The notes: generated from the letters alone by a model not told the origin. DNA of 64,000 bases from Xenorhabdus yunnanensis (GCF_028598805.1 NZ_JAQRFI010000012.1:33268-97267), one strand, 5' to 3'; counted from the first letter of the stretch, positions 45,254-55,080 are shown. Made by a program: numbers and translations.

Positions 45254-45991
45254 ATGTTTGAGCAATTTATTACCGAGCACTTACTGGCTCCTGAATATTT
45301 ACAATGGCTTTGGCAGGGGTTTCTGATCACCCTGTGGCTTTCTGCCTGTGCCATTGCCTCTTCCACGTTACTGGGCTTCTTGATTGCTGCGGCACGAGAT
45401 AGCCAAATCAAGCCACTGCGCTGGCTGGTCACCGTTTATACGACCGTATTTCGTAACACGCCTCTGTTGGTACAACTGTTTTTCTGGTACTTCGCATCTG
45501 GGCAAATTCTGCCACAAGAGGCGATGATTTGGCTGAATACGCCTCACGATATAATGATTTTCGGTCTGACATTGGAATGGCCATCCTTTGAATTTTTGGC
45601 GGGATTTATCGGGTTGACCCTCTATTCAGCCCCATTTGTTGCGGAAGAATTACGTGCGGGCATTCAAGGCGTCGGACGTGGACAGAAATATGCGGCTCAT
45701 GCATTAGGTTTAACGGGTTGGCAGGCCATGCGCCACGTTGTATTGCCACAGGCACTGAAAATAGCTATGCCACCTTTGTTAGGGCAATACATGAACATCG
45801 TCAAGAATTCATCCTTAACCATGGCGATTGGTGTGGCAGAGCTGTCCTATGCTTCCCGTCAGGTGGAAACCCAAACCTTACAGACCTTTGAGGCATTTGG
45901 TGTAGCGACTGTACTCTACATCGCCATTATTGCTGTGATGGAAGGTTGGGGACAGTGGCACCAGCAGAGAACCTTGGCGAGAGGGTATTGA
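45254..45991 (+). CDS. Amino-acid ABC transporter permease (HisM/GlnP type), first subunit
   Basis: A 245-residue permease with five or so membrane segments (FLITLWLSACAIASSTLLGF and others). FRNTPLLVQLFFWYF is the family hallmark after the second helix, and the EAA loop is AAHALGLTGWQAMRHVVLPQ. I chose ATG 45254 with GGTGA upstream rather than ATG 45227, which has none. It pairs with the next gene, one base after its stop. Confidence 0.88.
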   Translation: MFEQFITEHLLAPEYLQWLWQGFLITLWLSACAIASSTLLGFLIAAARDSQIKPLRWLVTVYTTVFRNTPLLVQLFFWYFASGQILPQEAMIWLNTPHDIMIFGLTLEWPSFEFLAGFIGLTLYSAPFVAEELRAGIQGVGRGQKYAAHALGLTGWQAMRHVVLPQALKIAMPPLLGQYMNIVKNSSLTMAIGVAELSYASRQVETQTLQTFEAFGVATVLYIAIIAVMEGWGQWHQQRTLARGY

Positions 45992-45992
45992 T

Positions 45993-46736
45993 ATGGACTT
46001 TACTGTTATTGCAGAAAACTGGCGCTATTTGCTATTGGGAACCTTCCCTGACGGGCCACTGGAAGGAGCGGCATTGACGCTGGCAATCAGCATCATGGCG
46101 GGAGCGATCTCCATCGTATTGGGCATTTTAGGTGGAATTGCACTGGCAATGCTGCGTGGCTTTTGGGTCAGCCTATTGGCGGCAGTTCTGGGTTTCTTCC
46201 GCGCGATTCCGGTTATTATGTTGATTTTCTGGACATATTTCTTGCTGCCCGTGGTATTGGGGATGGAAATCCCTGAAATTACTACCGTTGTCTGCGCGCT
46301 GGCATTAATTACTTCGGCTTATTTGGCACATGGCGTCAAAGCGGGGATTCTGGCGATAGGTGATGGTCAATGGCGGGCTGGGTTATCGCTGGGCTTCAAC
46401 CGTTGGGAAGTGCTGTGGTATATCGTCTTACCACAGGCACTGCGCATGATGGTGCCTTCATTCATCAACCAATGGATTGCATTAATTAAAGATACCTCAC
46501 TGGCTTATATCGTTGGCGTGGCGGAATTGTCATTTTTGGCGACCCAAGTGAATAACCGCAGCATGGTCTATCCGATGGAAGTCTTTTTATTTGTTGCGTT
46601 GGTTTATTTTGTGATGTGTTTATCACTGGAGTTGATGGCTAATTCTGTTGCCCGTCGCTTCTCCATGAGACGTGAAAAAACAGCAATCTTCGGATTTTGG
46701 CGCAAAAAAACATTGAACACACTTTCTCAAATTTAA
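45993..46736 (+). CDS. Amino-acid ABC transporter permease, second subunit
   Basis: A 247-residue permease of the same family. FFRAIPVIMLIFWTYFLLP replaces the RNTPLLVQ hallmark and AGLSLGFNRWEVLWYIVLPQ is the EAA loop. With the first permease it should form the transmembrane heterodimer. A strong terminator follows only 38 bases after the stop and no ATP-binding subunit gene is present on either side, so the ATPase must be encoded elsewhere. Confidence 0.88.
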   Translation: MDFTVIAENWRYLLLGTFPDGPLEGAALTLAISIMAGAISIVLGILGGIALAMLRGFWVSLLAAVLGFFRAIPVIMLIFWTYFLLPVVLGMEIPEITTVVCALALITSAYLAHGVKAGILAIGDGQWRAGLSLGFNRWEVLWYIVLPQALRMMVPSFINQWIALIKDTSLAYIVGVAELSFLATQVNNRSMVYPMEVFLFVALVYFVMCLSLELMANSVARRFSMRREKTAIFGFWRKKTLNTLSQI

Positions 46737-46774
46737 TATCTGACACCTGGCAGATATTTTTTGTTGTATTCATT

Positions 46775-46800
46775 CCCCACCGTGAGGTGGGGATTTTTTT
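46775..46800 (+). terminator. Terminator of the amino-acid transporter operon
   Basis: ccccacc (46775-46781) pairs with ggtgggg (46786-46792), loop gtga, followed by a run of seven T (46794-46800). A textbook rho-independent terminator. Confidence 0.92.
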
Positions 46801-47315
46801 ATATTAGGCTGATAATTTTAAAGTTAATTAATTATTGCTCATGGTCTCTTTATAGTGCTTTTTATCATATTGGTGGGGCTGAAATTTGTTGCTGGAATAT
46901 TAGATTATAGCAACGTCTCGTTATGTTTTATTGCAGTGAGCTTCTTATTGACATTCTTTATGTTAATCACCCGATATTATTGCAATTATCTTAAGGAGCT
47001 ACATTGTTTTTTGGCATGGCATAAGATGATTAGAAAAAATAGTGAATCAAATCGTATTTCTTGATATGAGATTACTTTTGATGCCAACTTATTCAACCAA
47101 GAATATCGAATAAGTTGGCAGGCCAGCGAAATAATCGTAAGCATAACGAATAAAATAGCGCCACTTAATGAATGTCCTCAAGAATCATAACCTTAGTTAA
47201 CTCTTTGATTACTCGCACCGCAAACGTTTTCTTTTTTTGCCATTTCAGGGTAACGATTTATATGGGGTTCCTGTAGGATAAGTTGAAAACTTCGTTTTTT
47301 GGGAAACAATATTAC
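46801..47315. other. Upstream region of the purine permease
   Basis: About 515 bases. A 69-codon hydrophobic frame from GTG 46855 lacks a ribosome site; I do not call it a gene. A perfect 12-bp inverted repeat (gccaacttattc 47083-47094, gaataagttggc 47108-47119) has no T-run and may be an old element end or an operator. The PurR box at 47218-47233 is listed separately. I looked for a purine riboswitch and could not make out its core. Confidence 0.55.
47218..47233 (+). promoter_or_regulatory. PurR operator upstream of the purine permease
   Basis: ccgcaaacgttttctt matches the PurR consensus ANGCAANCGNTTNCNT at every fixed position but the first. It lies 82 bases before the permease start. Repression by PurR with hypoxanthine or guanine is expected. 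Confidence 0.75.
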
Positions 47316-48653
47316 ATGAGCAAAATAACTTCTGGCTCGACTAAGCATCAGGGCTTGCTTCAGCGCGTATTTAAATTAGAGGAACATGGCACGACAGTTC
47401 GTACCGAAATAATTGCCGGGCTGACGACCTTTCTGACAATGGTGTATATCGTCTTTGTTAACCCGCAAATTCTGGCGGTTGCGGGCATGGATATTAAAGC
47501 GGTATTTGTCACGACTTGTTTAATTGCCGCAGCTGGCAGCATTTTGATGGGATTGATGGCGAATTTGCCTGTTGCTGTTGCACCTGCGATGGGGCTGAAT
47601 GCGTTTTTTGCCTTTGTTGTGGTCGGTGCGATGGGCATTTCATGGCAAGTTGCGATGGGCGCAATTTTCTGGGGTGCGGTGGGGTTGTTGATTCTGACTC
47701 TCTTTCGTATTCGTTACTGGATGATCGCCAATATTCCATTGAGCCTGCGTGTGGGCATCACCAGCGGTATTGGCCTTTTCATCGCCATGATGGGGCTGAA
47801 AAATGCGGGCATTATTGTGCCTAATCCCGATACGATTGTCTCAATCGGCAACTTTGCTTCGCATAACGTCTTGTTGGGAACACTGGGCTTTTTCATCATT
47901 GCCATTTTAGCGGCACGCAATTTTCATGCAGCGGTGTTGATTTCTATCGTAGTGACAACCGGCATCGGTTTCATGATGGGATATGTGGAATATCACGGTA
48001 TTTTTGATCTACCGCCCAGTGTGATGAGCGTGGTGGGTAACGTTGATGTGAAAGGTGCACTGGATGTCACTTTGGCCGGCGTTATTTTCTCATTTATGCT
48101 GGTGAACTTGTTTGATTCTTCCGGCACATTGATTGGCGTGACGGATAAAGCGGGTATTGCTGACAGTAACGGTAAGTTCCCTCGCATGAAACAAGCCTTG
48201 TACGTGGATAGTATCAGTTCAGTGGCTGGCTCTTACATTGGGACTTCTTCGGTTACCGCTTATATTGAAAGTTCTTCAGGCGTTTCTGTTGGTGGTCGTA
48301 CTGGCTTGACGGCGATTGTCGTCGGTATTTTATTTTTGCTGGTGATGTTTATCTCTCCACTGGCAAGCATGGTACCTGCTTATGCTACAGCGGGTGCTTT
48401 GGTTTATGTGGGCGTCTTGATGACTTCCAGCCTGACACGGGTGAAATGGAATGATTTGACTGAATCTGTCCCCGCATTTATCACCGCAGTGATGATGCCA
48501 TTCAGTTTCTCCATTACCGAAGGTATCGCGCTGGGTTTTATCGCCTACTGCGCTATGAAATTGGGCACAGGCAAATGGCGTGAAGTTGGCCCGTGCGTTC
48601 TTGTCGTGACGCTATTGTTTGTATTGAAAATGGTGTTTGTGGATGCTCATTGA
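47316..48653 (+). CDS. adeP: AdeP/PurP-type adenine permease (NCS2, AzgA-like)
   Basis: A 445-residue transporter of the AzgA-like purine branch. TEIIAGLTTFLTMVYIVFVN, VAPAMGLNAFFAFVVVGAMG, GITSGIGLFIAMMGLKNAGI and MLVNLFDSSGTLIGVTDKAG are the substrate-site and helix motifs seen in E. coli AdeP and AdeQ. About 14 membrane segments. It imports adenine with protons; hypoxanthine/guanine permeases of the same family are the alternative. ATG 47316 is preferred over TTG 47283 by alignment. The PurR box upstream supports a purine role. Confidence 0.88.
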   Translation: MSKITSGSTKHQGLLQRVFKLEEHGTTVRTEIIAGLTTFLTMVYIVFVNPQILAVAGMDIKAVFVTTCLIAAAGSILMGLMANLPVAVAPAMGLNAFFAFVVVGAMGISWQVAMGAIFWGAVGLLILTLFRIRYWMIANIPLSLRVGITSGIGLFIAMMGLKNAGIIVPNPDTIVSIGNFASHNVLLGTLGFFIIAILAARNFHAAVLISIVVTTGIGFMMGYVEYHGIFDLPPSVMSVVGNVDVKGALDVTLAGVIFSFMLVNLFDSSGTLIGVTDKAGIADSNGKFPRMKQALYVDSISSVAGSYIGTSSVTAYIESSSGVSVGGRTGLTAIVVGILFLLVMFISPLASMVPAYATAGALVYVGVLMTSSLTRVKWNDLTESVPAFITAVMMPFSFSITEGIALGFIAYCAMKLGTGKWREVGPCVLVVTLLFVLKMVFVDAH

Positions 48654-48690
48654 GTACGATTGAAATGGTGATAAGGTGATAAAAAAGAAA

Positions 48691-48720
48691 GCCTGACAAT
48701 ATATGCATGTCAGGCTTTTT
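48691..48720. terminator. Bidirectional terminator between adeP and the membrane glycosyltransferase
   Basis: gcctgaca (48691-48698) pairs with tgtcaggc (48708-48715), loop 9. An A-rich run lies before and a T-run after, so it can end both convergent transcripts. Confidence 0.88.
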
Positions 48721-48741
48721 TGTTGGAAGATAAATCTATTG

Positions 48742-50208
48742 TTAAATTTTCTTGGGGGCCACAAAGCCAATGCAGACCGTTTCCAACTCAGCGCTTGGCT
48801 GGGCTTTGAAGGAGAATTCTTTTTTGTGGTCGAGTATCAATGATGGCCATTCTGCAAAAGTAGGTTGGAAATTTTCCTCTGCACAGTTTTTTCCTCGATC
48901 TCCCACGAGCAAGGCGCCATACTCCACGATACTGCTTTCTTTGATATGACGGTTATAGATATTGGGTGGTGCACCATTCTCTAGTTCCCAAGGTTGTATC
49001 GTTTCTGGACGATAATGGCTATAAAATGTCAGCCATTGATGCAGATATTCTCCGCCAACATAACGCAATGGTGTTGGATACAGTTCGTTCCAGCGTTGAT
49101 CAAGTTGGCTGGCAAAGGTTTTTATACCAACAAATTTTTGCCCTGCATCACGGACATTTGCCAGCATCACACTGATGTAACCGATCAACACCAAAACACC
49201 AAATAGGGTCAATCCCAGTAATGTGCCTCGCAGGGATTTGTTGGGAAATACCGTTATCGATCCCACCAACAATGCCGGCGAAACAGCCATGAAAGGTTGT
49301 ATCCACTCGGTCATGCGTCCGCCCTGATTGAAGGAGAACCAGCCGTAAATAATCAGCAGAGGCAGCAGGATCACGATATTGACCAGCGCGTTGGATTGCT
49401 GTTTGGGCCAGCCAATCCGACCACCCAGCAGATAAATAATGCCACTGACGATAATCAACGGGTAGAACACGGAAAGTACAGCTCGTGTGGTATGTAGGTT
49501 GAACCCTTTCTGAATTTGGGAATCTACCCACTTAAACGCGGCGAAGTCGTTATGCACCAGCCACCAAACGTTCGGTAGAACCAACGCGCACCAGATCATA
49601 ATGGCAAGATAAAACAGTGGTTCTCGATAATTGCGGCGTACTTTGGGCACGAACAGAGAAAGCAAAAAGACGGAGCCAATGATGGCAAGCGATGAATATT
49701 TTCCCATCGTTGCCAGCCCTGTGGTGAGAGCGAACGCCAGCCACCATTTGGGGTGGTCGTCAATGGCACGCAGGAAAAACAGCAATGACCACGGCCAGAG
49801 CATGACTAAAAGGTAATTGTCGTTATAAGGAATGATATCGAAATTGATGATACCGGACAGGTTCAGTGTCAGCATGGCAAGCCATGCGAGTACAACTTTA
49901 CCTGTCAGCCGGAAAGCCAGTTGCCAAACTCCGAGCATACCGATGGCAATAGCAACAAAGTGGGTGAAATACCAATAAAAACTGAGGGAGATATTGCTGA
50001 TAGAGATAGCGGGTAGCATTATTGCTCCCACCAGCCATGGATTTTTGGGCGATCCCCACTCCCCGTTGATGCCCCAGTTCAAGGCTTCTACAGCATCATA
50101 AGGAACGGTGGGATCGAGAAAATAGCTCACTATTATCCATAAGGCTGCATAACCAGTGATCCAAAGATACAATGGTATGCGATAAGAAGAGTTATCAAAA
50201 AAACGCAT
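48742..50208 (-). CDS. GT39-family (ArnT/PMT-like) membrane glycosyltransferase
   Basis: A 488-residue polytopic protein with about ten membrane segments and a soluble C-terminal domain of about 130 residues. The first periplasmic loop carries PYDAVEALNWG (about 36-46), with the acidic residues that serve as catalytic base in the polyprenyl-phosphate-sugar transferases of this fold; FDIIPYNDNYLLVMLWPWSL is a second conserved region. The superfamily includes ArnT, which adds aminoarabinose to lipid A. No arn genes are nearby and the acceptor is unknown. Lipid A, O-antigen or a surface protein are candidates. Confidence 0.8.
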   Translation of the reverse strand: MRFFDNSSYRIPLYLWITGYAALWIIVSYFLDPTVPYDAVEALNWGINGEWGSPKNPWLVGAIMLPAISISNISLSFYWYFTHFVAIAIGMLGVWQLAFRLTGKVVLAWLAMLTLNLSGIINFDIIPYNDNYLLVMLWPWSLLFFLRAIDDHPKWWLAFALTTGLATMGKYSSLAIIGSVFLLSLFVPKVRRNYREPLFYLAIMIWCALVLPNVWWLVHNDFAAFKWVDSQIQKGFNLHTTRAVLSVFYPLIIVSGIIYLLGGRIGWPKQQSNALVNIVILLPLLIIYGWFSFNQGGRMTEWIQPFMAVSPALLVGSITVFPNKSLRGTLLGLTLFGVLVLIGYISVMLANVRDAGQKFVGIKTFASQLDQRWNELYPTPLRYVGGEYLHQWLTFYSHYRPETIQPWELENGAPPNIYNRHIKESSIVEYGALLVGDRGKNCAEENFQPTFAEWPSLILDHKKEFSFKAQPSAELETVCIGFVAPKKI

Positions 50209-50355
50209 GGTAGCTCATGATCATATTATTTGAGTTAAATTTACTTAGAATAATAGTCGAACTTTAAACGATAAGTGAATGACATTGGATGTTAAAGATA
50301 GTTTCTGTTAGATTCCGCCGAAAATATCTTGATAAAAGCGAGTGAGTCACAAGCT

Positions 50356-50883
50356 ATGAACCCGTTAAAGAAAAAATCACCAGTGAAGCCTTCCGCTGGT
50401 AAGCAAAAAAGAAAAAGCCGCGCAGAGCTGGATGCAGAAGGGCGCGATCGTAAACGTCAGAAAAAACGCCGTGGTAACGGTAATCCAACAGGTAGCCGTA
50501 GTAACGGTGATAGCAGCAATAAGAATCGTTCAGTCGGCAGGCAGGAAAAAGATCCACGTATCGGCAGTAAGGTTCCGGTTCCTCTGATCGTAGGTGAAAA
50601 AGCAGCGCCGGTGAAATCAGCTGTTAAACCGGCTGTAGAGGAACAAAAACCTCGTCTGTCACCGCGAGAAGAACTGGAAATGCTGGAAAATGATGAGCGA
50701 TTGGATGACTTGTTGGCACGTCTTGAGCAGGATGAAAAACTGTCTGAGGAAGACAACGATTATGTCGACAATACGCTCGACCGCATTGATACCCTGATGG
50801 AAGAATTGGGCATCAATCTGGAGGAAGAAGAAGACAAAGAAGAATCGCAGGAAGATATCATGCAATTGTTGAAGGGTAAGTGA
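50356..50883 (+). CDS. yihI: YihI, GTPase-activating protein of Der
   Basis: A 175-residue protein with a basic, disordered N-terminal half ([20 protein letters not shown]) and an acidic, helical C-terminal half ([36 protein letters not shown]). E. coli YihI has the same layout and stimulates GTP hydrolysis by the ribosome-assembly GTPase Der. ATG 50356 fits the E. coli start. It lies directly upstream of hemN, as in E. coli. Confidence 0.9.
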   Translation: MNPLKKKSPVKPSAGKQKRKSRAELDAEGRDRKRQKKRRGNGNPTGSRSNGDSSNKNRSVGRQEKDPRIGSKVPVPLIVGEKAAPVKSAVKPAVEEQKPRLSPREELEMLENDERLDDLLARLEQDEKLSEEDNDYVDNTLDRIDTLMEELGINLEEEEDKEESQEDIMQLLKGK

Positions 50884-50901
50884 TTCCTTCATCAATGAAT
50901 T

Positions 50902-51111
50902 GTGATCGTAAAAGGCGGGTTTATTCTGATAACCACAGTGTTAACAACAATATTAATAACCATAATATTAGTATGTTATTTATTGTGGTTATTGGGTAAA
51001 CTACAGCGGCTATCACGACGCAAACGTCGGTTGCGGAGCATCATCATGGCACGACATTTTAACTTCACGAAAATGTTGTGTTTTGATGGGCGAAAACAGC
51101 GGAAGGAATAA
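50902..51111 (+). CDS. Small membrane protein between yihI and hemN, possibly a shortened DUF2489 protein
   Basis: A 69-codon frame from GTG 50902. One membrane helix (about 7-30: FILITTVLTTILITIILVCY) is followed by a basic stretch (LQRLSRRKRRLRS). Other enterobacteria have a DUF2489 gene of about 140-160 codons at this position; helix plus basic segment resembles its N-terminus, so this may be a truncated copy. The ribosome site is weak and the C-terminal part is unlike anything I know. Low confidence. Confidence 0.35.
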   Translation: MIVKGGFILITTVLTTILITIILVCYLLWLLGKLQRLSRRKRRLRSIIMARHFNFTKMLCFDGRKQRKE

Positions 51112-51113
51112 GC

Positions 51114-52487
51114 ATGTTAGAGCAAGCCATTGTTTGGGATCTGCCTTTGATCCAAAAATACAATTATTCAGGGCCTCGTTATACTTCGTATCCAACAGCA
51201 TTGGAGTTTAACCAGCAGTACAATACGACTGCTTTTGCACAGGCCGCCGCCCGTTATCCTGATCGCCCGCTTTCCCTCTATATCCATATCCCATTCTGCC
51301 ATAAGCTTTGTTATTTCTGTGGCTGCAATAAGCTGGTTACTCGCCAAAAACACAAAGCAGATGAATATCTGAATGTGTTGGAAAAAGAGATTACTGCCCG
51401 TGCTAAATTATTTTCCCAGCGGAAAGTCAGCCAGATGCACTGGGGTGGCGGTACGCCAACCTATCTGGACAAAACACAGATCAGTCGATTGATGTCGATG
51501 CTGCGAAACCATTTCCACTTTCTGCCTGATGCTGAACTTTCCATTGAAATTGATCCGCGTGAAATTGAGCTTGATGTCATTGAGCACTTACGCCATGAAG
51601 GTTTTAACCGCCTGAGTATGGGTGTGCAGGATTTCAATAAAGACGTACAACATTTAGTTAATCGTGAGCAGGATGAAGAGTTTATTTTCGAACTGGTTAA
51701 TCGCGCTCGTGAAACCGGTTTTACATCCATCAGCATTGATTTGATTTATGGCCTGCCGAAGCAGACACCTGAGAGTTTTGCTTTTACATTACAGCGAGTG
51801 TTGGCGTTATCACCGGATCGTCTGAGCGTATTCAACTATGCTCATTTACCGAATTTATTTGCTGCGCAGCGCAAAATTAAGGAACAGGATTTACCAAGTG
51901 CGACGCAGAAGCTGGATATTTTGCAGGAAACGATTTCGGCCCTGACAGGTAATGGCTATCAGTTTATTGGTATGGATCACTTTGCCCGTCCTGATGATGA
52001 ATTGGCGATTGCCCAACGAAAAGGCATCTTGCACCGCAATTTTCAGGGATATACCACGCAGGGGGAATGCGATTTACTGGGTATGGGCGTTTCCGCCATC
52101 AGTATGTTGGGAGATAGTTATGCCCAGAACCAGAAAGACCTGAAAACTTACTATGCTGCGGTGGAAGAACAAGGACATGCTTTGTGGCGTGGTTTGGCGC
52201 TGACGCAGGATGATTGCATTCGCCGCGATGTGATCAGAGATCTTATCTGTAACTTTCGGCTGAACTTTGCGGATATTGAGCAAAGTTATGGGCTGAATTT
52301 CTCTGATTACTTTGCTGAAGACCTGCAATTGTTGGCCCCCTTGGCAGAAGACGGGCTGGTGGAATTGGCTGAATCGCAGATTCTGATATCTCCGAAAGGG
52401 CGTCTTCTGATCCGTAATGTTTGCATGTGCTTTGATAGTTATTTGCGTAATCAGATGCGGCAGCGGCAGTTTTCGCGGGTGATATGA
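51114..52487 (+). CDS. hemN: HemN, oxygen-independent coproporphyrinogen III dehydrogenase
   Basis: A 457-residue radical-SAM enzyme, the same length as in E. coli. The [4Fe-4S] cysteines are Cys62, Cys66 and Cys69, with Cys71 beside them (IPFCHKLCYFCGCNK). WGGGTPTYLD, SIEIDPREIELD, GFNRLSMGVQDFN and SIDLIYGLPKQTPESF are the SAM-binding blocks. It converts coproporphyrinogen III to protoporphyrinogen IX without oxygen. GGAAGGA lies before the ATG. Confidence 0.97.
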   Translation: MLEQAIVWDLPLIQKYNYSGPRYTSYPTALEFNQQYNTTAFAQAAARYPDRPLSLYIHIPFCHKLCYFCGCNKLVTRQKHKADEYLNVLEKEITARAKLFSQRKVSQMHWGGGTPTYLDKTQISRLMSMLRNHFHFLPDAELSIEIDPREIELDVIEHLRHEGFNRLSMGVQDFNKDVQHLVNREQDEEFIFELVNRARETGFTSISIDLIYGLPKQTPESFAFTLQRVLALSPDRLSVFNYAHLPNLFAAQRKIKEQDLPSATQKLDILQETISALTGNGYQFIGMDHFARPDDELAIAQRKGILHRNFQGYTTQGECDLLGMGVSAISMLGDSYAQNQKDLKTYYAAVEEQGHALWRGLALTQDDCIRRDVIRDLICNFRLNFADIEQSYGLNFSDYFAEDLQLLAPLAEDGLVELAESQILISPKGRLLIRNVCMCFDSYLRNQMRQRQFSRVI

Positions 52488-52552
52488 GTGTCCGCATTAA
52501 AAATGTGGGTAAAGTGATTTTCACTTTGGTGGGTGGAGCCACTGCGAGTTAG

Positions 52553-53998
52553 TTACTCCAACCCCAATTCCTTCAATTTCCGCGTTATTGTATTCCTTCC
52601 CCAGCCCAGCAAGCGGGCGGCCTCCTGTTTATGCCCATTCGTATGTTCCAGTGCGCAATTAAGCAGAGTGCGTTCCAGCAATGGCAGGGCATCAGAAAGA
52701 AGATCGGTTTTTCCCTCTTTCAAGGCATTTTCGGCCCATACAGCCAATTGTTGTGACCAATGCTCTGTCAGCGCAGAATGAGAAACAGGGGAATAGTCTT
52801 TCTGCTCTGCTATTTGTTTTTCAAGCAAATCAGCAGGCAGATCCTGTACCAGCACTTCTTTGCTTGCTGCCATTACGGTCAGCCAACGGCAGACATTTTC
52901 CAATTGGCGAACGTTCCCTGACCACGGTAAACGCATCAAGGCAAGTTCAGTATCAGGATGTAGTACTTTGGTTTCAACACCCAGCTCTTTGGCGGTTTGT
53001 TGCAGAAAATAGGATGCCAGACGCGGGATATCTTCCACTCTGTCTCGCAAAGGCGGTAGCTGAATCCGAATCACATTCAGACGATGGTAGAGATCTTCCC
53101 TGAATTTACCTTCCGCAACACGCTGCTCAAGATTCTGGTGAGTGGCGGCGATGATGCGGACATCAACTTTCACTGGTGCATAACCTCCGACCCGATAAAA
53201 TTGTCCTTCAGCCAGAACCCGCAGCAAGCGAGTCTGGATATCCAGCGGCATATCACCAATTTCATCCAAAAATAGCGAGCCGCCATTGGCTTGTTCAAAG
53301 CGACCGTGACGCACTTGATTTGCCCCTGTAAAAGCCCCTTTTTCGTGACCGAACAGTTCGGATTCAATCAAATCTTTCGGGATTGCAGCCATATTCAGGG
53401 CAATAAATGGCGTTGAAGCGCGTGGACTATGGCGATGAAGAGCATGGGCGACCAACTCTTTTCCCGTGCCGGATTCGCCATTGATTAACACGCTGATAGA
53501 GGAGCGGGAGAGTCGGCCGATAATCCGGTATAACTCCTGCATAGCGGGAGCTTCTCCGATCATATCTGAAACGGATACCGGCAGCTGTGGATTGGAGGTT
53601 GATTGATGTTGTTCCCGATAGTGATTTAATGCTCGTTCAACCAGTGCAACAGTTTCATCAATATCGAAAGGTTTTGGCAGGTAATCAAATGCGCCGTGTT
53701 GATAGGCACTGACAGCGGCATCAAGATCAGAATGAGCAGTCATAATGATGACCGGAAGCTGTGGGTGGCTCTGTTTTATTTGGTTGAGCAGGCTTAGTCC
53801 ATCCAGCCCGGGCATGCGGATATCTGACAGTATAACTTCTGGGCTACTCTGCACTGTGTCAGCTTGTGATAGCGCGACCAGTACGGCATCGGCATTTTCA
53901 AAACTGGTGCATTCTATCCCCGCGCCACTCAGCGCCCGTTCAAGTACCCAGCGGATAGAACTGTCATCATCAACGATCCAGACTTTTCCTCGTTGCAT
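52553..53998 (-). CDS. glnG: GlnG (NtrC), nitrogen response regulator and sigma-54 activator
   Basis: A 481-residue regulator in three domains. The receiver has the phosphorylated Asp at about 59 (VILSDIRMPGLDG), five residues later than in E. coli because of a short insertion (SQADTVQSSPEV region). The AAA+ domain has Walker A GESGTGKE, the sigma-54 contact loop GAFTGA, Walker B GGSLFLDEIGDM and RLNVIRIQLPPLRDR. The C-terminal Fis-type helix-turn-helix is HKQEAARLLGWGRNTITRKL. ATG 53998 with AGAGGG upstream is chosen over GTG 54004. It closes glnA-glnL-glnG. Confidence 0.96.
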   Translation of the reverse strand: MQRGKVWIVDDDSSIRWVLERALSGAGIECTSFENADAVLVALSQADTVQSSPEVILSDIRMPGLDGLSLLNQIKQSHPQLPVIIMTAHSDLDAAVSAYQHGAFDYLPKPFDIDETVALVERALNHYREQHQSTSNPQLPVSVSDMIGEAPAMQELYRIIGRLSRSSISVLINGESGTGKELVAHALHRHSPRASTPFIALNMAAIPKDLIESELFGHEKGAFTGANQVRHGRFEQANGGSLFLDEIGDMPLDIQTRLLRVLAEGQFYRVGGYAPVKVDVRIIAATHQNLEQRVAEGKFREDLYHRLNVIRIQLPPLRDRVEDIPRLASYFLQQTAKELGVETKVLHPDTELALMRLPWSGNVRQLENVCRWLTVMAASKEVLVQDLPADLLEKQIAEQKDYSPVSHSALTEHWSQQLAVWAENALKEGKTDLLSDALPLLERTLLNCALEHTNGHKQEAARLLGWGRNTITRKLKELGLE

Positions 53999-54022
53999 AG
54001 TCACCCTCTACTTATTGCTCGG

Positions 54023-55066
54023 TTATTTCTTAATAGGCAGGTAAATGGAAAACTCCGTATGCCCCGGCCAACTGGTAAATTCGATCTTGCCAGCATGTTG
54101 ATCGACAAGATTACGTGCTATGGATAGCCCGAGTCCAGTTCCACCTTCATGCCCACTGACCATGGGGTAAAAAAGCGTATCCTGAATATTGGGAGGAATA
54201 CCCGGCCCATTATCCTCAATATCAATTCTGGCCGCTAAGCGGTAGCGTTCACCCTGTAAGGTAATCTGGAACGCGGTTCGTGTTCGCAGAGTGATAGTAC
54301 CGCCTTTTCCCCCTAATGCCTGTAAGGCATTTCGAGTTATATTCAGTAATATCTGCTCGATTTGATCAGGGTAATGGGACAGTTCAGGCAAGCTCGGATC
54401 ATAATCTTTCAGCAGCGTGACATTTGTGGGCATTTCCAGAGAAACTAATTGATAGACCCGCTCGACCACATGGTGGATGCTCTGACGGATTTGCGTTCCC
54501 GGATGCTGTGGCCCCAATAACCGATCAACAAGGGCGCGTAGTCTGTCCGCCTGTTCAATGATGACCTGAGTATATTCCCGCAGGGATGGATCGGGCAGGG
54601 CTTTGGCAAGTAGCTGTGCCGCCCCGCGCAGTCCACCAAGGGGGTTTTTGATTTCATGTGCCAGCCCCCGAACCAATTCCCGAGCAGCCGCCTGCTGAGC
54701 TTGTTGTATCTGCTCCTGGCTTAACCGGCGTTGACTGTCCATAGGCGCCAGTTCCAGCAGAATAGACTGCTCGGAAATCGGTTGGGCACTGAGCGACATC
54801 ACATGAGAGTGATTATTGATGACCAGAATGACTTCGTTATCAGTAAACCCATGACCGTTAATCAAACTTGAGCGCATCAATTCTGTATCCAGCGAGATAT
54901 AACTAAATAAAACCGGAAGTGGAGTACCGAATAATTTATGGGTACTTTGCGCCAGAAGTTGCAGCGCAGAATGATTGGCATAGCGGATAATTAAATTGTT
55001 ATCCAGCACCAATACGCTGTTTATCAGTGAATCGAGAACCTGTTCTGCGTTGGTAAAATCAGCCAT
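54023..55066 (-). CDS. glnL: GlnL (NtrB), nitrogen sensor histidine kinase/phosphatase
   Basis: A 347-residue cytosolic kinase. An N-terminal PAS domain (about 8-115: [21 protein letters not shown]) precedes the H box [20 protein letters not shown] with His138. The N box ([11 protein letters not shown]), G1 ([10 protein letters not shown]), F ([13 protein letters not shown]) and G2 ([12 protein letters not shown]) follow. Under nitrogen limitation it phosphorylates NtrC; with PII bound it removes the phosphate. 269 bases after glnA, 18 bases before the glnG frame. Confidence 0.96.
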   Translation of the reverse strand: MADFTNAEQVLDSLINSVLVLDNNLIIRYANHSALQLLAQSTHKLFGTPLPVLFSYISLDTELMRSSLINGHGFTDNEVILVINNHSHVMSLSAQPISEQSILLELAPMDSQRRLSQEQIQQAQQAAARELVRGLAHEIKNPLGGLRGAAQLLAKALPDPSLREYTQVIIEQADRLRALVDRLLGPQHPGTQIRQSIHHVVERVYQLVSLEMPTNVTLLKDYDPSLPELSHYPDQIEQILLNITRNALQALGGKGGTITLRTRTAFQITLQGERYRLAARIDIEDNGPGIPPNIQDTLFYPMVSGHEGGTGLGLSIARNLVDQHAGKIEFTSWPGHTEFSIYLPIKK

Positions 55067-55080
55067 TGCTATTCAATTCC

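Noticed and set aside
46855..47064. 69-codon hydrophobic frame from GTG
   Set aside because: No ribosome site, directly after a terminator, AT-rich composition that yields hydrophobic frames by chance.
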